A DNA stretch of 64,000 nucleotides. Source: Lachnospiraceae bacterium. Its GTDB lineage: Bacteria > Bacillota > Clostridia > Lachnospirales > Lachnospiraceae. This document shows, in pieces, positions 17,244-26,110 of this stretch (position 1 is its first letter; every line of letters starts with the position of its first letter). Both the position numbers and the translations under genes were made by a program. Location: assembly GCA_016282915.1 (NCBI GenBank), contig JAEELW010000152.1, positions 1 to 64,000 on the forward strand, read 5' to 3'. The notes beneath the pieces were generated by a model that ran no database searches, was not told where the DNA came from, and saw nothing but the letters and a program-made list of their open reading frames with translations.

Positions 17244-18072
17244 TTTCATCAAGGGCGGCTACGTGAATGTAGCATCCGGCAAAAAGCTGACCATCAATTC
17301 CAATGATTTTGTAGAAAAACGGCTGGAAGAGCTGCGGGCCAGTCTGGTGGAAGAGCCTGTGGAGAGCTTTCAGGAAGGCTTCTCGGAAGGGCTGGATCCG
17401 CTCCTGGTAGACCGTCTGATCTCTACCGAGGAAGAGGATGCCGCAGTGATCAAAGCCGGCGGTGCCCTGACGCGCGAGGATTTTCAGGCGCGTACGAAAG
17501 AAGCCGAGCGGGAAGCGGAGAATATACTGGAAGCAGCAAAGCAGGAAGCCGAGCAGATCCGCGGAGCCGCCAGGGATGAAGGCAGGGCCGAGGGCTACAG
17601 GGAAGGAAAACAGCAGGCGGAAGAAGAGTGCCGCAGGCATTATCAGAAAAAGGAACAGGAATGTGAAGAACGTGCCGCTGCGGCGGAACGTGATTTTTTG
17701 AAAAAATGCGAGGAACTGGAGCCGATCCTGGTTGACAAGATCAGCGGCATCTATGAAAGGGTGACCGGCGCGAGGCTTGAGAATGACAGGGATACGGTGC
17801 TCTTTCTGCTGAAGAGGGCATTGACGGGTTCCGATTCCGGACGCGACTATATCGTACATGTTTCTTCCGCGGATTATGAGAATGTAAAGGCGCAGAAGGA
17901 AGAGGTGGCAAAGGGCACGGGGATACTTCCGGAGAACTTTGAGATCGTGGAGGATTCCACGCTTTCACCCAATGCCTGTCTGATCGAGAGCGAAGGCGGT
18001 ATCTGGGACTGCTCCCTGGGAACGCAGCTTCAGCTCCTTACGCAGCAGTTAAAGATCCTGAGCTATGAATGA
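17236..18072 (+). CDS. fliH: Flagellar export regulator FliH
   Basis: 278 aa from TTG 17236 (Met-Ser-Asn-Phe-Ile-Lys). A GAGGTGA site at 17221-17227, inside the end of fliG, lies 8 bases before it; the longer upstream reading frame lacks such a site. The central region is a long Glu/Ala/Lys coiled coil (about 85-180) and the C-terminal region resembles FliH/YscL, the regulator of the FliI ATPase. It overlaps fliI at its end (ATG at 18065). Confidence 0.85.
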   Translation: MSNFIKGGYVNVASGKKLTINSNDFVEKRLEELRASLVEEPVESFQEGFSEGLDPLLVDRLISTEEEDAAVIKAGGALTREDFQARTKEAEREAENILEAAKQEAEQIRGAARDEGRAEGYREGKQQAEEECRRHYQKKEQECEERAAAAERDFLKKCEELEPILVDKISGIYERVTGARLENDRDTVLFLLKRALTGSDSGRDYIVHVSSADYENVKAQKEEVAKGTGILPENFEIVEDSTLSPNACLIESEGGIWDCSLGTQLQLLTQQLKILSYE

Positions 18073-19366
18073 ACTGAACCTGGACAAATATGACGCGGCC
18101 GAAAAACTCTATTACCGGCGGCTCGGCAAGATCGTAAATGTAGTGGGACTTACACTGGAGAGCGCCGGGCCCGATGCAAAGATGGGCGATATGTGCCGGA
18201 TCACGACAACGGATGGCCATATGATCATGAGCGAGGTTGTGGGTTTCAAAAACAACATGACGCTGCTCATGCCCTACGAGGCGACGGAGGGGATCGGCGC
18301 CGGCTGTGTGGTGGAAAATATGGAGCGTCCCCTTTCCGTACAGGTGGGGGATTTTCTTTTGGGTCAGATCCTTGACGGACTGGGAAGGCCCATTTCGAAG
18401 TTTACGCCCAGCGGCGAGACTTGGTATCCGCTGGATGCCAAAAGTCCGGATCCCATGACGCGTACGATCATCAGCGAAGCCCTTCCGCTTGGGGTGAAAG
18501 CCGTGGACGGGCTGATCACTGTGGGCAAGGGACAGCGTATCGGGATCTTTGCCGGCTCCGGTGTGGGGAAATCCACGCTTATGGGTATGTTTGCGAGAAA
18601 TACGCAGGCCGAGCTTAACGTGATCGCACTGATCGGCGAGCGTGGCAGGGAAGTGCGCGAATTTATCGAACGCGACCTGGGCCCCGAGGGGATGAAGCGC
18701 AGCGTCGTGGTCTGTGCCACCTCGGACAAACCGGCCCTGGAACGTAAAAAAGCCGCGCAGACGGCCACGGCCATCGCGGAATATTTCCGTTCCAAAGGCA
18801 AAGACGTACTTCTGATGATGGATAACCTGACCCGTTTTTCCATGGCGCAGCGGGAGATCGGTCTTGCGACCGGCGAACCTCCCGTGACCCGCGGCTATCC
18901 GCCCAGCGTGTATTCCGAGATGCCCAAGCTTCTGGAAAGGGCCGGACGCGACGATAAAGGCTCCATTACCGGCCTTTATGCGGTGCTGGTGGACGGCGAT
19001 GATTTCAACGAGCCCATCACCGATACGGCCCGCGGTATCCTGGACGGGCATATCATGCTGAACCGGCGTCTCGCGGCAAAGGGACATTACCCGGCCGTGG
19101 ATGTGATGCTTTCCATCTCACGATGCATGAGCATGGTGACCAGCAGTGAGCACCGGAAGGCGGCTACGAAGCTGAAGAGTGTCATGGCCACCTATGATGA
19201 GGCGGAAGACCTGATCAATATCGGTGCCTATAAAAAGGGATCCAATAAAAATATCGATTATGCCATTGACAAGATCGATGCGGTAAACGATTTTCTCTGC
19301 CAGGATGTGAATGAGAAATTTGATTTTGAAGAGACCGAGCAGCTGCTGGAAGGGCTTTTCAAGTAA
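18065..19366 (+). CDS. fliI: Flagellar export ATPase FliI
   Basis: 433 aa F1-beta-like ATPase that energises export of rod, hook and filament subunits. Walker A GSGVGKST at 164-171; Walker B region with Leu-Leu-Met-Met-Asp-Asn-Leu-Thr-Arg-Phe; conserved Pro-Pro-Val-Thr-Arg-Gly-Tyr-Pro-Pro-Ser-Val stretch. Overlaps fliH by 8 bases, suggesting coupled translation with its regulator. Confidence 0.98.
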   Translation: MNELNLDKYDAAEKLYYRRLGKIVNVVGLTLESAGPDAKMGDMCRITTTDGHMIMSEVVGFKNNMTLLMPYEATEGIGAGCVVENMERPLSVQVGDFLLGQILDGLGRPISKFTPSGETWYPLDAKSPDPMTRTIISEALPLGVKAVDGLITVGKGQRIGIFAGSGVGKSTLMGMFARNTQAELNVIALIGERGREVREFIERDLGPEGMKRSVVVCATSDKPALERKKAAQTATAIAEYFRSKGKDVLLMMDNLTRFSMAQREIGLATGEPPVTRGYPPSVYSEMPKLLERAGRDDKGSITGLYAVLVDGDDFNEPITDTARGILDGHIMLNRRLAAKGHYPAVDVMLSISRCMSMVTSSEHRKAATKLKSVMATYDEAEDLINIGAYKKGSNKNIDYAIDKIDAVNDFLCQDVNEKFDFEETEQLLEGLFK

Positions 19367-19392
19367 GCTGTTGAAGGTGTAAGGTACAGGAT

Positions 19393-19878
19393 ATGGCGCG
19401 CTTTCGATATCGCATGCAGAATATACTGGAACTCAAGGAAAAGCTTGAGGAACAGGAACGCAACAATTTTGCGGCCAGAAGACGTGCGCTGGACGAGGAA
19501 GAGGAAAAGATGCGTCTGGTGCTGGATAAGCGGAATGCGGCTGCGGCCGAAGGAAAAGCGCTCCGGAACGGTACGGTCGATATACAGAAGATCAAAGAAA
19601 ACCGGCGCATGCAGGAATACGCGGAAGAAGAAGTGAAACAGCAGCGAGTGAAGCTGAAGGTGGCCGAGAAGAACCTGGATATGGCAAGGCGCCGCATGAC
19701 GGAAGCCGTCCAGGAAAGAAAGATCCATGAAAGGATGCGGGAGAAAGCTTTTGAACGCTTTGTTGCCGAAGTGAACGCCGCGGAGGTCAAGGAGATCGAC
19801 GAGCTGACCTCCTATGTATACGGAAATAAAAATGACGCAGACAGCGATAAAAGATCTGCAGAAGAGGAAGAGGGTTAA
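19393..19878 (+). CDS. fliJ: Flagellar export chaperone FliJ
   Basis: 161 aa, almost entirely a charged coiled coil (Glu/Lys/Arg/Ala), starting Met-Ala-Arg-Phe-Arg-Tyr-Arg-Met-Gln as in FliJ. FliJ works with FliH and FliI as the stalk-like subunit of the export ATPase. Assignment rests on the N-terminal pattern, coiled coil, length and position after fliI. Confidence 0.85.
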   Translation: MARFRYRMQNILELKEKLEEQERNNFAARRRALDEEEEKMRLVLDKRNAAAAEGKALRNGTVDIQKIKENRRMQEYAEEEVKQQRVKLKVAEKNLDMARRRMTEAVQERKIHERMREKAFERFVAEVNAAEVKEIDELTSYVYGNKNDADSDKRSAEEEEG

Positions 19879-19881
19879 AAG

Positions 19882-20733
19882 ATGGCGGACGATCTGAAAG
19901 AACAAAAGAAAAAAATCGCCGATGAAAAAAAGAAGCTGAAGAAAGAACAGGAGACCCAGAAGAAAGAAGCGAAGAAACGCGCAAAGGAACTGGCGGATCA
20001 GGAAGCCGAACTGGAAGGTGAAACAACAGGCGGCGGGATCTCGATGTTTTTTGTCACGATCTTCATCATCGTGATCTGGCTGGGCATACTCATCGTTCTG
20101 GTCAAGCTGGATGTGGGCGGTTTCGGCAGCGGCGTACTTGCGCCCGTGCTCAAGGATATCCCCGTCATCAACAAGATCCTTCCGAGGGATACCACGACCG
20201 AGACAGACGATCTGGAAGCGTATTACGGCTATACTTCGCTGGAAGATGCCGTGGACCAGATCCGCGCGCTGGAACTGGAGCTGCAGAGCGCCCGTACCGC
20301 CAATGACACCTATGCCCAGGATGTGACGCTCTTAAAGGGCGAGGTCGAAAGACTCAAGACCTTTGAGGACATGCAGAAGGAATTTGAAAAGATCCGTTCA
20401 GAATTCTATGAGCAGGTGGTCTATGCCGAAAACGGTCCCGGTCCCGAGGAATACCGGAAATATTATGAAGCGATGGATCCCGCCACGGCGGAATATCTGT
20501 ACCAGCTGGTCGTCAAGAGCAGCGCGGCTTCCGCACAGATGCAGGAATACGCAGCGGCTTATGCCGCCATGAAGCCGGAGGAAGCGGCTGCCATCTTCAA
20601 TACCATGGGCAATTCCCTCGAACTTGTCGGCGAGATCCTCTGGAGCATGACCAGCGCCCAGCGCGGCGCCATCCTTGCGCAGATGGATCCCGACATCGCC
20701 GCACAGGTGACCAGGTTGATGGATCCGGAGTGA
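19882..20733 (+). CDS. MotE/YlxF-like flagellar protein
   Basis: 283 aa. A strongly basic/acidic coiled N-terminus (1-45), one membrane helix (about 53-73), a coiled coil (about 115-150), and a C-terminal MgtE-N-like helical domain (Ala-Met-Lys-Pro-Glu-Glu-Ala-Ala-Ala-Ile-Phe-Asn-Thr-Met). This is the layout of YlxF/MotE, found between fliJ and fliK in Firmicutes and linked to stator stability in some species. It begins 4 bases after fliJ. Confidence 0.75.
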   Translation: MADDLKEQKKKIADEKKKLKKEQETQKKEAKKRAKELADQEAELEGETTGGGISMFFVTIFIIVIWLGILIVLVKLDVGGFGSGVLAPVLKDIPVINKILPRDTTTETDDLEAYYGYTSLEDAVDQIRALELELQSARTANDTYAQDVTLLKGEVERLKTFEDMQKEFEKIRSEFYEQVVYAENGPGPEEYRKYYEAMDPATAEYLYQLVVKSSAASAQMQEYAAAYAAMKPEEAAAIFNTMGNSLELVGEILWSMTSAQRGAILAQMDPDIAAQVTRLMDPE

Positions 20734-20747
20734 TATAGGAGACAGAG

Positions 20748-20893
20748 GCGGTCACCGCTTTTTCTGCTTGCAGAAAAAAGCAGTGACCGCTTCTGGAACC
20801 GAACAGACCTGAGCAAGGAGCGATCCGCGAAGCGGAGAAGCGGATTGCGAAGGTCTGTAGGATCGCGGGAGTTGCGAAGCAACGGAGCAATCC
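20748..20893 (+). repeat. Family A structured repeat, copy 2
   Basis: Module 1: GCGGTCAC (20748)/GTGACCGC (20783) enclosing GCTTTTTCTG-CTTG-CAGAAAAA, with the same CTTG loop as copy 1 but unrelated arms. Module 2: CAGACCT (20804)/AGGTCTG (20851) around ATCCGC-GAA-GCGGA. Module 3: GGATCGC (20860)/GCAATCC (20887) with one mismatch, enclosing GTTGC-GAA-GCAAC (20871-20883). Confidence 0.8.
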
Positions 20894-20920
20894 GTATATC
20901 ACGAAGGATGCTGGTATTTT

Positions 20921-20973
20921 CAGACCTGAGCGAGGAGCGATCCGCGAAGCGGATCAGCGGATTTGCTTTTTTT
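20921..20973 (+). terminator. Family A half-copy ending in a T-tract (terminator-like)
   Basis: Starts CAGACCTGAGCGAGGAGCGA like module 2 of copy 2 and contains GATCCGC-GAA-GCGGATC. AGCGATCCGC can instead pair with GCGGATTTGCT around one bulge, and a run of seven or more T follows. A truncated repeat may thus act as an intrinsic terminator or attenuator in front of fliK. Confidence 0.5.
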
Positions 20974-21045
20974 ATTCTAAAGGATTTCCTTATTCTGTTC
21001 GATAAATAAGTTGAATGATTTTTCACCTTAAAAGGAGGATATCGA

Positions 21046-22521
21046 ATGGCTATCGCAGCGATCAGCGAGCTGAGCATGCAGGGACTTATGCCCGGTATGG
21101 TACAGCCGCAGAAGGAAGAAGCGAAGGGCGATTTCATGCAGGCCTTTAACAATGCCAGGGATGACATGGCCTCGGAAGCAGCTTCGCTTAAGACGGAAGG
21201 AACCGCTGCAAAAGGAAAGGATTCCGCAGATCAGAATACCGCAAACGCAGACAGAGGAGCTGCCGGCGGCAACGTTCAGTCCCGGAAGGCAGATACGCCC
21301 GACAGGGATACTGCGGCTGTTCAGAATAAGGAACAGCAGAATGTGCAGAAGAGCACAGATAACAGTATAAATACGGAAGCATCCTCCGCAGAAGAGGAGC
21401 TTCCTGATGATAATGCCCTGGCGGCGGTCGCAACGGCGGTTCAGCAGCTGATCGATGCGCTGGCGGAGCTTTTTAACATGGATCCGAAAGAACTGACGGG
21501 CGCGATCAGTGAGCTTACGGCCGAAGGCATGGGGCTCTTTGATGCCGGGGCAGCCGGCGGGCTCGTGGCTATGCTGAAAGGTGAAGGAGACATCGCATCC
21601 CTGCTCACCGATTCTTCTCTGAAGGATCTTGCGGGGCAGGTCAGCGAACTGATCGACAATACCATAAAAGAAGCCGGTGAGCTGATCCCGAAGGAGCCGG
21701 AGCATTTTCTCGCTGCCGCACTCATGAATGTTGAAAATGCGGACGAGGCAAAAGCGAATGCGGCGCAGAGCGTGGAGAGCCTTACGAGCGATGCGATCCT
21801 TCCCGCAGCGGAGATCGCGGATACCGTTCTGCAGGATCCTTCCGCAGGACAGCGGCAGACGCAGAACGGGAATGAAGCCGGCGCCGATGTGAAAGACGGC
21901 CATGCTCCCGCGAAAACACAGCGTGCGGAGCATGAGGCGGAGGAAGCCTTCCGGCCGGAAGCCGCTATGGTACAGAATAACGGCGGTGAAGTACAGGCAC
22001 CGGTCGATGATGCTCTCCGGAGCGAGCTGCAGTCTCTCCGCTATACGAGCAGTCCGGAGCAGATCCTGGAGCAGGTGACGGAACAGATCCGCGCACAGCG
22101 GAGTGAAGATATGAGCAGTCTGGAGATGGTGCTCCATCCCGCAAGTCTCGGCAGCGTGGCTGTACGTCTCGTAAGCCAGGACGGTCATGTGAGTGCACTG
22201 TTTACGGCCCAGAACGAGGCGGTCCGTGATGCACTTGCCGGACAGCTTGCGATCCTGAAAGAGAATATGGAGCAGGCCGGCGTAAAAGTGGAAGCAGTGG
22301 AAGTAACGGTCGGCAGCCATGCGTTTGAACAGAATCTGGAACAGGGCAATGACGGACAGAGCGAAGCGGAGGCACAGGAGCAGGATCGCCTGCGGCGTGC
22401 CACCCACCGCATCGACCTGGGCGATTATGCCGAGGGCGAAGAGATCGTAGTGGATGAAGCCGATGCTGTGACCGTACAGATGATGCAGGCCGATGGAAAC
22501 CGTATGGATTACAGAGCATAA
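21046..22521 (+). CDS. fliK: Flagellar hook-length control protein FliK
   Basis: 491 aa. A long, low-complexity Ala/Glu/Asp/Gln-rich N-terminal region (the flexible ruler) is followed by a C-terminal FliK domain at about 350-430: Leu-Glu-Met-Val-Leu-His-Pro-Ala-Ser-Leu-Gly-Ser-Val-Ala-Val-Arg-Leu. This domain makes FlhB switch from hook to filament export. Position between the ylxF-like gene and flgD is standard. Start ATG follows AAAGGAGGAT. Confidence 0.88.
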   Translation: MAIAAISELSMQGLMPGMVQPQKEEAKGDFMQAFNNARDDMASEAASLKTEGTAAKGKDSADQNTANADRGAAGGNVQSRKADTPDRDTAAVQNKEQQNVQKSTDNSINTEASSAEEELPDDNALAAVATAVQQLIDALAELFNMDPKELTGAISELTAEGMGLFDAGAAGGLVAMLKGEGDIASLLTDSSLKDLAGQVSELIDNTIKEAGELIPKEPEHFLAAALMNVENADEAKANAAQSVESLTSDAILPAAEIADTVLQDPSAGQRQTQNGNEAGADVKDGHAPAKTQRAEHEAEEAFRPEAAMVQNNGGEVQAPVDDALRSELQSLRYTSSPEQILEQVTEQIRAQRSEDMSSLEMVLHPASLGSVAVRLVSQDGHVSALFTAQNEAVRDALAGQLAILKENMEQAGVKVEAVEVTVGSHAFEQNLEQGNDGQSEAEAQEQDRLRRATHRIDLGDYAEGEEIVVDEADAVTVQMMQADGNRMDYRA

Positions 22522-22539
22522 GTTTAGATAGCGACGGAA

Positions 22540-22651
22540 TGGGGGTTTCTCTGCGAGACCCTTTGCGAGCGTCGGCGCTTAATGAGCAAAGCGAATTTAG
22601 CGTCCGCTACGTGAGCAACGGAGCGGGAGCGTGTCGAGCAGAGATCCTCCA
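22540..22651 (+). repeat. Family B structured repeat, copy 1 (fliK-flgD spacer)
   Basis: Closed by TCTCTGC (22548)/GCAGAGA (22638), extended outward by TGGGGG (22540)/CCTCCA (22646). The inside is nearly identical to the copy at 28975-29075 (shared blocks such as GAGACCCTTTGCGAGCGTCG and TTTAGCGTCCGCTACGTGAG), while the closing stem differs in sequence but stays paired. It occupies most of the 211-base spacer. Confidence 0.75.
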
Positions 22652-22732
22652 TGACGGAGCGGATAGCCTGCAAGCACAGCAGGATGAAACCTGTGGCCAG
22701 CGTTAATCATTCTTATCAGGAAGGAGAATCAT

Positions 22733-23593
22733 ATGAGTCTGATAGCACCTTTGGTAGACGGAAAATTTGATACCGAGACCACTTCCAGTGCGTCTCTTAA
22801 GAATGCGAAAGAAGAAAAAGGCAAAAACAGTGTAGACAGCGAAGCGTTCCTGCAGCTTCTGGTCGCGGAAATGCAGAACCAGGATCCGCTGGAACCCACC
22901 TCCAATACCGAGTGGGTGAGCCAGTATGCTACCTTTACGCAGGTGAGCGAGATCCAGGATATCGGAAAAGCCATGAGCGGCGTGCAGGCCCAGAACCTTG
23001 TCGGCAAGAACGTCATCATGAAGGTGACGGATTCCACGGGAAATACGGATCTGGTGAGCGGCATGGTGGAACGTGTGGGTTATCAGGAAGGGAAGGCCTA
23101 TGTTTATATAGAAGGAAATCCTTATTCCATCGATGACCTGGATACCGTGATCAGCGAGGAGTACATGGCGGCACAGGATAAAGTGGACACCATCCGCGAG
23201 CTGATCAAAGAACTGCCGAGCATACAGAACCTGACCATCAGCGATCAGGATACCGTGGTTGCCCTCGGTGAGATCCTTCATAATATGACGGATTATGAGC
23301 GCAGCTTTGTAGAGCAGGAAGTGATCGACGAGATCGATAAGTACGGCGAACGCATGCTGGCCATTGTTTCCGATTTTAACGCGCAGCAGAGCGCCCAGAC
23401 CCTGAAGGAAGCCCTTGCAACGCTTCCCGAGCTCGACAAGATCAGCGTGGATGAGCACGGTGAAAAGATTGAAAGCCTGTACAAGGCTCTTCAGAATGTA
23501 AACGATATGGTGAAGGATTATCTCGGAAAAGACGGGATCGGACAGATCGAGGCCTATTATGCAAGGCTTCAGGAGCTGAAGGAAGCAGAGTGA
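22733..23593 (+). CDS. flgD: Flagellar hook assembly protein FlgD with C-terminal helical repeats
   Basis: 286 aa. Residues about 35-85 are the FlgD signature (Phe-Leu-Gln-Leu-Leu-Val-Ala-Glu-Met-Gln-Asn-Gln-Asp-Pro-Leu-Glu-Pro), the hook cap needed for hook polymerisation. A short beta region follows to about 140. The last ~140 residues are not usual FlgD: they form two similar helical units (about 151-209 and 221-281), each with Leu-Pro near the start, an acidic turn and regularly spaced Leu/Val/Tyr, like helical bundle repeats of clostridial surface proteins. The sequence is one continuous open frame, so this looks like a real fusion. Confidence 0.9.
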   Translation: MSLIAPLVDGKFDTETTSSASLKNAKEEKGKNSVDSEAFLQLLVAEMQNQDPLEPTSNTEWVSQYATFTQVSEIQDIGKAMSGVQAQNLVGKNVIMKVTDSTGNTDLVSGMVERVGYQEGKAYVYIEGNPYSIDDLDTVISEEYMAAQDKVDTIRELIKELPSIQNLTISDQDTVVALGEILHNMTDYERSFVEQEVIDEIDKYGERMLAIVSDFNAQQSAQTLKEALATLPELDKISVDEHGEKIESLYKALQNVNDMVKDYLGKDGIGQIEAYYARLQELKEAE

Positions 23594-23900
23594 TCGAAGC
23601 TTTCATACAACGGAAAACAGACTGCGGCTGCAGGTCCTGCATGATGCGCATTAAAGGAGACAGAGCAGCCGGAGGCCCGGACGATAAAATAGTACGGGAG
23701 CAGCTCTTAAGTAAAATGACCGGACAGTCGATATATGTAATGTAAGGAAAAGAACCGGAAAGGTTCCGGAACGGCAGCACGAGAGGATGTTTTCTCAGGG
23801 ACGAGAAGCGCGGATAAAGGACGATCGGCCTCCTTTCGAAACGAGTAGAGGGGAGGCTGTTATTATGCCTCCAAAAAGATAAAGAGGAGGAAATTGCCTT
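23594..23900 (+). other. flgD-flgE spacer with competing hairpins
   Basis: 307 bases without a convincing gene (the longest plus-strand frame with ATG is about 33 codons and has no ribosome binding site). GAACC/GGTTC form a small hairpin near 23758-23772. GGAGGC at 23852-23857 can pair either with GCCTCC at 23828-23833 or with GCCTCC at 23867-23872, so two mutually exclusive hairpins are possible just before the GAGGAGG site of flgE. Confidence 0.5.
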
Positions 23901-25757
23901 ATGATGAGATCTCTTTACTCCGGCGTAGCGGGGTTGAAGACACACCAGATCAAGATGGACGTTATCGGTAACAATATCGCCAACGTCAACACCGTGGCTT
24001 ACAAGTCCCAGTCCATCACTTTTGCGGAACTGATGTACCAGACGACGCAGAATGCTTCCGGACCTAACGCCGAGACAGGCCGGGCCGGTGTCAATGCCAA
24101 GCAGATCGGTCTTGGTGTACAGAGTGCGGCGATCTCCACCGCGATCTCCCAGCAGGGTTCCTCCCAGAATACGGGTAATGCTTTTGATCTCCGTATCTCC
24201 GGCGATGCTTTCTTCGTTGTGAATGGCGGTTCCGGCAACAAGTTCACCCGTGACGGTTCCTTCTATGTAGATGCGGCCGGAAATCTGGCCATGAGCAGCA
24301 ACGGTTATAATGTCATGGGCTGGCAGGTGGATAAGAACGGCGATATCGTACAGGATAACGTGAGCGCGCTGAAGATCCTTGCTCCGGCAAATATGACTTC
24401 ACCCCCTCAGGTTACCAGCCGTGCGAATATGAGCGGCATCGTAGATAAGATGGACCCCCAGATCCTCGGCGACGGCAAGGTGATCAACCTGCAGATCTAT
24501 GACAACCTCGGTTATTCCTATACCGCACGCTTCAGCATGCAGGGAACGGATGATGAAGGCGTATATGCGCTCACTCTGGAAGATCTGCGTGATGCAAATA
24601 ACGATTCCGTGCTGGACAAGTTTGATGCAAATATCTTTACGGGGACCGAATTCGATCCTACCGCGGGCGGTACGCAGATCCTGCGGTCCAAGACCTATTC
24701 TCTTTCCGATAAATACAGCATCGCCACAGCGCCCGCGATCAAGGAAAATACCAGCGGTGATGTACTGACTCCGCCCTTTACCGGAAACGATCTTGTGCCG
24801 GCGGCCGGCGAAACGGTCAGCAAGGCAGACAAGTATGCAAGGGCCTGGGGCGTTAAGGATTATGCTACACTGCAGAACATGACCTTCTCAAAGTACAGCA
24901 CCCAGACGGTCGCGGCAACGGACAATCCCGGAGAGCTGGGACTGTATGAGCAGGATGCGAACGGCAAGTATGTTCTTACCACGGATACTGCACCGGCGGC
25001 GTCAAAGACTTATTATAAGAGAGAAGAAGTTAAGTTTGAAGATATGCTTACGGATGCGGCGCTTCTGGCTGAGGTGATGAATACTACCGACGGAACACTT
25101 ACCAGCTCCGGTAATATCGCAAAGAACGGCCAGACACTGACCGTGACCTATGACCAGATCAGCGGCGCGCTGAAGGCGATCGGCGGCGGAAAATTTGAGA
25201 ATTTCTATATGCTGATCGAGCCGAAGGAGGTCGGTGCAGACAATCCCTTCTCCATGGAATCGGCCCAGGGCGATGACAAGGGAGCTCCCGGTATCGCCGT
25301 GTATATGACGGATACCACTAATGTCAATAATGAGAAGAAATCCACGATCAATGCGGTCAGCGGCGATCACGATGCTTTCGGTACCGGCTGGGCACTGGGA
25401 ACCATGACCGGTGTATCCATCCAGAATGACGGCAAGATCTACGGCGCTTATGATAACGGCCAGACCAAGCTGCTGGGCCAGATCGCATTCGCAAAGTTTG
25501 CCAATGCGGCAGGCCTTGAAAAAGAGGGCGACAACCTTTATTCCGCAACTCTGAACTCCGGCGAATTCGACGGTATCGGCATTGATGTGGCGGCGGACGG
25601 CGGCAAGGTTTCCACCGGTATCCTGGAAATGTCAAACGTTGACCTCTCCAGCGAGTTCACCGAGCTGATCACCACGCAGCGTGGTTTCCAGGCCAACAGC
25701 CGTATCATCACCGTATCCGATACGCTGCTGGAAGAGCTCGTGAACCTGAAGAGATAA
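23901..25757 (+). CDS. flgE: Flagellar hook protein FlgE
   Basis: 618 aa subunit of the hook. N-terminal rod/hook signature with Met-Arg-Ser-Leu-Tyr-Ser-Gly-Val-Ala-Gly-Leu and Gly-Asn-Asn-Ile-Ala-Asn-Val-Asn-Thr; C-terminal Ser-Asn-Val-Asp-Leu-Ser... Leu-Ile-Thr-Thr-Gln-Arg-Gly-Phe-Gln-Ala-Asn-Ser-Arg. It is larger than the ~260-400 aa FlgE proteins of many bacteria; the extra residues are in the central surface-exposed region (about 240-480). AGGAGGAAATTGCCTT precedes ATG. The conserved small gene often found between flgD and flgE in Firmicutes is absent. Confidence 0.94.
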   Translation: MMRSLYSGVAGLKTHQIKMDVIGNNIANVNTVAYKSQSITFAELMYQTTQNASGPNAETGRAGVNAKQIGLGVQSAAISTAISQQGSSQNTGNAFDLRISGDAFFVVNGGSGNKFTRDGSFYVDAAGNLAMSSNGYNVMGWQVDKNGDIVQDNVSALKILAPANMTSPPQVTSRANMSGIVDKMDPQILGDGKVINLQIYDNLGYSYTARFSMQGTDDEGVYALTLEDLRDANNDSVLDKFDANIFTGTEFDPTAGGTQILRSKTYSLSDKYSIATAPAIKENTSGDVLTPPFTGNDLVPAAGETVSKADKYARAWGVKDYATLQNMTFSKYSTQTVAATDNPGELGLYEQDANGKYVLTTDTAPAASKTYYKREEVKFEDMLTDAALLAEVMNTTDGTLTSSGNIAKNGQTLTVTYDQISGALKAIGGGKFENFYMLIEPKEVGADNPFSMESAQGDDKGAPGIAVYMTDTTNVNNEKKSTINAVSGDHDAFGTGWALGTMTGVSIQNDGKIYGAYDNGQTKLLGQIAFAKFANAAGLEKEGDNLYSATLNSGEFDGIGIDVAADGGKVSTGILEMSNVDLSSEFTELITTQRGFQANSRIITVSDTLLEELVNLKR

Positions 25758-26110
25758 GCCTTCACCATGACAGGCAGTGCGCTGTGATCTATAATGATGA
25801 ACAAAGGATATCAATAAGTCCATATGAAACGAGAAGCCCTGGAGCTTGCTGTTCCAGGGCTTCTCTTGCTCTTCCGAGCGAGCTGATCTCAGGCTGCTGC
25901 CGGTTATTCACCTCTGTCCGGTCATTTACAGATATAGTTGCTGATTATACCTGCCATGGCAGAAATAAGAAAAGATATCAAAAAGTCCATATACTCACAT
26001 TCTTTCATGGGAGGCTCCCGGCATGGGGATTGCAACATATATAATAGAATAAAATAATATACTACATCGAATAGAACATGGGTAAATCGAGACACAGAGG
26101 AGGCGATCCT
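25758..26110 (+). other. flgE-swrD spacer with direct repeats and a strong hairpin
   Basis: 353 bases without a gene. It holds a 13-bp hairpin at 25831-25865 and a 19-bp direct repeat (one mismatch) at 25807-25825 and 25974-25992 (GATATCAATAAGTCCATAT versus GATATCAAAAAGTCCATAT). A TATAAT-like hexamer lies at 26040-26045, but no matching -35 is visible. Confidence 0.55.
25831..25865 (+). terminator. Hairpin after flgE
   Basis: Perfect 13-bp stem GAGAAGCCCTGGA/TCCAGGGCTTCTC with a 9-base loop. The tail is TTGCTCTTCC, only partly T-rich, so it may be a leaky terminator or a 3'-end protecting hairpin for the highly expressed flgE mRNA. Confidence 0.6.

Larger units (their letters stand above)
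20734..21045 (+). other. Spacer before fliK filled by family A repeats
   Basis: 312 bases with no gene. It carries one full family A repeat (20748-20893), a half copy ending in a T-run (20921-20973), then an AT-rich stretch and the AAAGGAGGAT site for the hook-length gene. Confidence 0.7.

Noticed and set aside
23644-23745. 33-codon plus-strand frame between flgD and flgE, considered as a degraded conserved flagellar gene
   Set aside because: No ribosome binding site and no resemblance to the small protein usually found there.
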